Shown here in pieces: positions 59,982 through 64,000 of a stretch of 64,000 nt of DNA. This DNA comes from Chryseobacterium defluvii (GTDB lineage: Bacteria; Bacteroidota; Bacteroidia; Flavobacteriales; Weeksellaceae). Where the stretch lies: positions 496,001-560,000 of the forward strand of contig NZ_RBXB01000001.1 of NCBI RefSeq assembly GCF_003634775.1. Direction: 5' to 3'. Both the position numbers and the translations under genes were made by a program. Within the stretch, counting starts at the first letter, position 1. Each line of letters begins with the position of its first letter. A model generated the notes under the pieces. The model searched no databases. It was not told where the DNA came from and was given only the letters and a program-made list of their open reading frames with translations.

Positions 59982-61184
59982 ATGAAAAAGAAATTCACTT
60001 GGAAAAAAGCCATTTATATTCTCTTAGGGCTTTTATTTGTAGTGGCATTATTCTCAGGAATAGGGTATCTGATTAAATCCAACTCCAAAGAGAGTGAAGC
60101 TTTCCTTACCCGTAAACCCACCATTCAGAATATGGATGATAAGGTAATGGCTACAGGAAAAATTATCCCAAAAGAAGAAATTGAAATAAAACCCAATATT
60201 GCGGGAATCATTGATAAAATTTTAGTAGATGAAGGAGACAAGGTAACTGCCGGACAACTGATTGCTACGGTAAGAATTATTCCTAATATTGCGGATGTAA
60301 ACAATGCGCAACAGGAAGTCCAGAATGCCCAGCTTCAGATTAGTAACGCCAGAATGAATGTAGAGAACATGCAGAAGCAGTTTGCCATGCAGCAAAAATT
60401 ATATACCCAGGGTGTTATTTCCAAGCAGGAATATCTGAATTCTCAACAGCAGCTCTTTTCTCAGCAGCAGTCTCTTAAAAATGCCAATCAGCAATTGCTT
60501 ACGGCACAAAAAAGATTGCAGATCGTAAAAACAGGTGCTACTCCTGAATTACAAGGCCTGGCAACTACCCAGATTCGTTCTAAGGCTTCAGGAACCGTTC
60601 TTGAGGTACCGGTAAAAGTAGGAAGTCAGGTAATTGAAGCCAATTCTTTCAATGCCGGAACCACTATTTGTTCTATTGCTGATCTGAACTCTTTGATTTT
60701 CCAGGGGGAAATTGATGAAGCTCAGGCAGGAAAATTAAAGCAGGGGATGGATATGAATATCGTCATCGGTGCTTTACAGAACAAGACATTCCCCGGAAAG
60801 TTAACGATGATTGCTCCTAAAGGAAAAGACAATAACGGAACCATTAAATTCCCTGTGGAAGGAACAGTTTTCAATCCCAACAATGAATATATCAGAGCGG
60901 GATTCTCTGCCAACGGGGAAATTGTACTGGATTCAAAAAAGAATGCTTTGTTACTGGATGAATCCCTTGTTCAGTATGAAAAGAAAAACGGAAAGGATGT
61001 TCCTTTTGTTGAAGTGAAACAAAAAGACGGGAAATTCAAAAAAGAATATGTAAAACTGGGAGCCAGCGATGGAATCAATGTTCAGATCCTTCCGGGATCG
61101 CCAATTACAAAAGATTCTGAAATTAAAGTTTGGAACCCTTCAGACAAAGACAAAGAAGAACTAAAAGAAAAATCAAAAAAATAG
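59982..61184 (+). CDS. Periplasmic adaptor (MacA/HlyD type) of the ABC efflux operon
   Basis: 400 residues with one N-terminal membrane segment (about 10-30). Lipoyl-like halves surround a coiled-coil hairpin (NAQQEVQNAQLQISNARMNVENM, QQQLFSQQQSLKNANQQLL), then beta-barrel and C-terminal domains. It joins the permease pair to an outer-membrane channel. No TolC-like gene is in the window, so the channel must come from elsewhere. Confidence 0.92.
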   Translation: MKKKFTWKKAIYILLGLLFVVALFSGIGYLIKSNSKESEAFLTRKPTIQNMDDKVMATGKIIPKEEIEIKPNIAGIIDKILVDEGDKVTAGQLIATVRIIPNIADVNNAQQEVQNAQLQISNARMNVENMQKQFAMQQKLYTQGVISKQEYLNSQQQLFSQQQSLKNANQQLLTAQKRLQIVKTGATPELQGLATTQIRSKASGTVLEVPVKVGSQVIEANSFNAGTTICSIADLNSLIFQGEIDEAQAGKLKQGMDMNIVIGALQNKTFPGKLTMIAPKGKDNNGTIKFPVEGTVFNPNNEYIRAGFSANGEIVLDSKKNALLLDESLVQYEKKNGKDVPFVEVKQKDGKFKKEYVKLGASDGINVQILPGSPITKDSEIKVWNPSDKDKEELKEKSKK

Positions 61185-61212
61185 TAGACTAATACTGTAT
61201 ATTCAAATGTAG

Positions 61213-61244
61213 AATCCTAAGGAGTTTTTCTTAGGATTTTTTTT
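61213..61244 (+). terminator. Terminator after the ABC efflux operon
   Basis: Stem AATCCTAAG/CTTAGGATT with an 8-base loop and a long T-run. Confidence 0.9.
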
Positions 61245-61273
61245 AATTTTAAACTAAATAATAACGATAACCC

Positions 61274-62797
61274 ATGAAAAAAAGCACTCTTATTCTGATC
61301 CTTTTTATCCTGGCAAAATTTGTTCTGCAATATACTCTCATAAGTCCTGAATATGAGCTTCACCGCGATGAATATCTACATATTGATCAGGGGAATCATC
61401 TGGCGTGGGGATATTTATCGGTTCCGCCGGTGAATTCATGGATAGCATGGGTCATTATCATGTTGGGGGGCTCCGTATTTTGGGTGAAGTTCTTCCCGGC
61501 TTTATTCGGTGCCTTAACGATCCTGATGGTCTGGAAAATAATTGAAGTGTTAAAAGGTAGTTTATATGCTCAGATTTTGGCTTCCACAGGAATCTTATTT
61601 TCAGTGCTTCTCCGTCTGAATATGCTATTTCAGCCAACATCACTGGAAGTTTTATGCTGGACAATGATTTATTATTCGCTGATCAGGTATTTCAATGAGA
61701 AAAAAATAGCATGGCTGTATATCGGAGCCGTAATTTTTGGATTAGGGATGCTAAATAAATATAATATTGTCTTTTTACCTTTAGGACTTATTCCTGCCCT
61801 TTTGCTGACCAGGCAGAGGAATATATTTTTACGGCCTCATCTTTATGGAGCTGCAGCTATTGCCTTTATTATTTTTTTGCCCAATTTATTATGGCAATAC
61901 AACAATGGTTTTCCAGTCATCCATCACATGAAGGAACTTTCGGAAAGACAGCTGATCAATATCAATAGGCTGGATTTCATGAAATCACAGATATTATTTT
62001 TCGTAGGGGTGATTTTTGTAATTATAGCAGGTTTTTATGCCTTGGTTTTTTATAAGCCGTTTGAGAAATTCAGGTTTTTGTTTTTGGGATATATTTTTAC
62101 CATAGCCTTATTTTTATTTTTTCAGGCTAAAGATTATTATGCGATAGGTTTATATCCGGTTTATATTGCTTTCGGATCAGTGTATCTGTCTCATCTTTTC
62201 GAAAAAAGAAAAAAAATTCTCCAGCCTGTCAGTATTTTAATTCCGGTACTGTTGTTCTTGCCTTTATATAGTGTTGCTTTTCCTAATAAAAGTCCCCAAT
62301 ACATTCTCAATCATCAGGAAAAATATAAAAAGCTGGGCCTGCTTCGCTGGGAAGACGGAAAAGATCATTCCTTACCGCAGGATTTTGCCGATATGCAGGG
62401 GTGGAAAGAATTGGCCCAAAAAGTTGATAAAGAATTTTCCAAGTTTCCTTATTCTGAAAACACATTGGTACTTTGTGATAATTACGGACAGGCAGGAGCT
62501 ATTAATTATTATTCTGTAAAGGGAATAAAAGCCGTATCCTTCAATGCAGATTACATCAATTGGTTTGATTTAAGTGAAAAATATGTCAACCTAATCAGAG
62601 TGAAGGAATACTCCGAAGATAAAGAAGATGAACTGGAAGAAACAGGAGCGTTCTTTGAAAACTCTAAAATTGTAGATTCTATCACCAATGCATTTGCCAG
62701 AGAAAAGGGGACAAGGATCTTTAGCTTTGCGAAAGCTAATATTGACATTAAAAAAAGAATTCAGGAGGAAATCAATGAACAGAAAAACAGGGATTAA
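61274..62797 (+). CDS. GT39-type polyprenyl-phosphate glycosyltransferase
   Basis: 507 residues. The N-terminal loop has PEYELHRDEYLHIDQGNHLAWGY, with the Asp-Glu pair of GT39 enzymes, followed by GYLSVPPVNSW and ten or so membrane segments; the C-terminal 130 residues are soluble. It likely moves a sugar from a polyprenyl donor onto a lipid or protein outside the inner membrane. It is a different branch from the ArnT-like gene at 8713. No exact -7 box is seen upstream. Confidence 0.85.
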   Translation: MKKSTLILILFILAKFVLQYTLISPEYELHRDEYLHIDQGNHLAWGYLSVPPVNSWIAWVIIMLGGSVFWVKFFPALFGALTILMVWKIIEVLKGSLYAQILASTGILFSVLLRLNMLFQPTSLEVLCWTMIYYSLIRYFNEKKIAWLYIGAVIFGLGMLNKYNIVFLPLGLIPALLLTRQRNIFLRPHLYGAAAIAFIIFLPNLLWQYNNGFPVIHHMKELSERQLININRLDFMKSQILFFVGVIFVIIAGFYALVFYKPFEKFRFLFLGYIFTIALFLFFQAKDYYAIGLYPVYIAFGSVYLSHLFEKRKKILQPVSILIPVLLFLPLYSVAFPNKSPQYILNHQEKYKKLGLLRWEDGKDHSLPQDFADMQGWKELAQKVDKEFSKFPYSENTLVLCDNYGQAGAINYYSVKGIKAVSFNADYINWFDLSEKYVNLIRVKEYSEDKEDELEETGAFFENSKIVDSITNAFAREKGTRIFSFAKANIDIKKRIQEEINEQKNRD

Positions 62798-62856
62798 CAG
62801 ATAATTAACTCTTCTGCATAGTGATGTATTCTAATTAAATTTTTATTTTCGTTTTA

Positions 62857-63627
62857 ATGAAAAGTACTCGTATGAAGATCTTATTCCAAATTTTATTTCT
62901 GTTCTTTGCAACCATTATTCTAAGCTGTAATTCTCAAAAATCAGCCGTTGAAAAAGGAAAAATAATGTATAAATCTGATGATTTGGTAATCATCAAACTG
63001 TCTGATAATTTATATCAGCATATTTCATTTTTAAATACTGACTCATTCGGGAAAGTTGAATGCAATGGAATGATTGCAAAAGATGGAAATGAAACTGTGA
63101 TTTTTGATACTCCTTCTGATGATAAAAGTTCTGCGGAACTTATTTCCTGGATTAAGAATGATCTGCATGCCAACATAAATGCTGTGGTTCCAACTCACTT
63201 TCATAACGACTGTGTAGGAGGATTGAAGGAATTTGATAAAAATAATATTCCTTCCTACTCCAATAATAAAACCATTGAACTAGCCAAAGCAGCAGGAGCC
63301 AATGTACCGACTCACGGTTTCGATAATGAATTGACCTTACATGTAGGCAGCCAGAAAGTATATGCAAAATTTTTTGGAGAAGGACATACCAAAGACAACG
63401 TAGTAGGTTATTTCCCTAAAGAAAATGCCGTATTTGGCGGCTGTCTGATTAAAGAGGTAAACGCAACAAAAGGCTATCTTGGTGATGCTAATGTTCAGGC
63501 CTGGTCTGCAACGGTTGAGAAACTAAAGACTCAATATCCTGATGCGAAAATCATTATTCCGGGGCATGGGAAAATAGGAGGGATAGAATTATTGGATTAT
63601 ACGATAAAACTCTTCAAAAATAATTAA
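62857..63627 (+). CDS. Subclass B1 metallo-beta-lactamase, lipoprotein type
   Basis: 256 residues. The zinc ligands of B1 enzymes are all present: His114-x-His116-x-Asp118 (THFHNDC), His177 (GEGHTKDN), Cys196 (FGGCLIK) and His237 (IPGHGKIGG). The signal ends ATIILSC, a lipobox, so Cys24 should be lipidated and the enzyme membrane-bound. It should hydrolyse beta-lactams including carbapenems, going by family knowledge. The start is ATG at 62857, or 62872 if the shorter MKILFQ is used. A near -7 word TATTTTCG ends five bases before the start. Confidence 0.9.
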   Translation: MKSTRMKILFQILFLFFATIILSCNSQKSAVEKGKIMYKSDDLVIIKLSDNLYQHISFLNTDSFGKVECNGMIAKDGNETVIFDTPSDDKSSAELISWIKNDLHANINAVVPTHFHNDCVGGLKEFDKNNIPSYSNNKTIELAKAAGANVPTHGFDNELTLHVGSQKVYAKFFGEGHTKDNVVGYFPKENAVFGGCLIKEVNATKGYLGDANVQAWSATVEKLKTQYPDAKIIIPGHGKIGGIELLDYTIKLFKNN

Positions 63628-63998
63628 GAACAATTTGAACAATATCCGGAAATAAATCCGTTGAAATTTACAGATTGATACCCCTGTGGTAATTTTATAT
63701 CCACTTCATTTGGTAAACATTCGATTTTTCCGCATTGTAAACACCTGAAATGGAAATGATTGTGCTTATGAGCTTTTTCGGAACAATTCACACAAAAAGC
63801 AAAATAAAACTTTCCGTCATCGCTCAAAATTTTATGAATGATTCCGTCATCACAAAAACTGTTAAGGACACGGTAAATGGTGGCCCTGTCTACCGATTCT
63901 CCCAGCTCTTTCTGTAAGGTTTCCTGGCTGACGGCTGATTTAGTTTTCTTTAAAGACTCTAGAATCAATTGCTTTGTTTTTGTGTTTCTCTTAATCAT
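63624..63998 (-). CDS. Fur-family transcriptional regulator (Zur/PerR-like)
   Basis: 124 residues. Winged helix with VDRATIYRVLNSFCDDGIIHKIL, then a metal site rich in His and Cys: CSEKAHKHNHFHFRCLQCGKIECLP and a C-terminal GYCSNCS, two CxxC motifs. This zinc-type arrangement differs from the Fur-like gene at 16052, which lacks them. It is convergent with the metallo-beta-lactamase, their ends overlapping by four bases. Its start is two bases from the window edge. Confidence 0.9.
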   Translation of the reverse strand: MIKRNTKTKQLILESLKKTKSAVSQETLQKELGESVDRATIYRVLNSFCDDGIIHKILSDDGKFYFAFCVNCSEKAHKHNHFHFRCLQCGKIECLPNEVDIKLPQGYQSVNFNGFISGYCSNCS

Positions 63999-64000
63999 AA

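Noticed and set aside
62857..63627. Generic MBL-fold hydrolase or glyoxalase II in place of a beta-lactamase
   Set aside because: The Cys196 ligand and the B1-specific spacing of all ligands are present; glyoxalases have Asp or His there instead.

Overview
The window is chromosomal DNA of a Flavobacteriia member and most resembles Chryseobacterium or a close Weeksellaceae relative. The DNA is AT-rich and coding starts mostly lack Shine-Dalgarno sequences. At least 28 starts are preceded by an exact TAnnTTTG element, the -7 box of the Bacteroidetes housekeeping promoter. The protein families are also typical: OstA-like LPS export protein, DUF6427/DUF6341-like membrane proteins, an extended S16, a dimanganese-type NrdB, secreted 'VGINT...ALDV' proteins and a subclass B1 metallo-beta-lactamase. 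Most of the window is ordinary core genome. I saw no tRNA, rRNA operon, prophage, transposase or CRISPR array.

Layout. 1-12.2 kb: M16 peptidases, a DUF3109 protein, small membrane proteins, a stress protein, an FAH-family enzyme, a DnaQ-like exonuclease, phosphatidylserine synthase (pssA), then a surface-glycan set (GT39, GT2 and a UPF0104 membrane protein). 12.3-21 kb: DUF2147 protein, pyruvate dehydrogenase E1 beta, Kup potassium transporter, a Fur-family regulator coupled to OstA, a class III aminotransferase, a START-like protein and a degenerate class IV aminotransferase. 21-31.6 kb: amidase, YqgE, pdxH, HU, panD with a UPF0104 protein, a MarR-GNAT fusion, an M3 peptidase, an SRPBCC protein, a Gre-like factor, a nitroreductase, and rpsP-rimM. 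31.6-36.4 kb is a small accessory-looking block: class C-type serine hydrolase, AraC and HTH regulators, a repeat-rich surface protein and a variant CDP-alcohol phosphotransferase.

36.5-49.4 kb: asnS, rpoN, an ECF sigma factor with a probable membrane partner, RNase P RNA (rnpB), PPK2, a DUF1573 protein, valS, a 21-bp GC-rich hairpin, DUF4241, ribokinase-like, alpha/beta-hydrolase, HD-domain and membrane proteins. 49.4-56.5 kb: DUF72, a secreted lectin-like operon, and a ribonucleotide reductase operon (nrdB, an ABM-like small gene, nrdA) downstream of a regulatory region with DnaA-box-like sites. 56.5-64 kb: a MacB-type ABC efflux operon (ATPase, two permeases, adaptor), a second GT39 protein, a lipoprotein-type B1 metallo-beta-lactamase and a convergent Fur-family regulator.

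The points most worth a second look are the ABM-like gene inside the class Id ribonucleotide reductase operon, the Gre-like factor with a charge-reversed coiled-coil tip, the class IV aminotransferase homologue that lacks its catalytic lysine, the lipidated B1 metallo-beta-lactamase, the CAACTAT tandem repeat between two promoter-like words, the GC-rich palindrome after valS, and a set of promoters placed so close to start codons that the mRNAs should be leaderless. I found no clear multi-gene novel system. Several start codons were moved downstream of the longest reading frame because a -7 promoter box lies inside the longer version.
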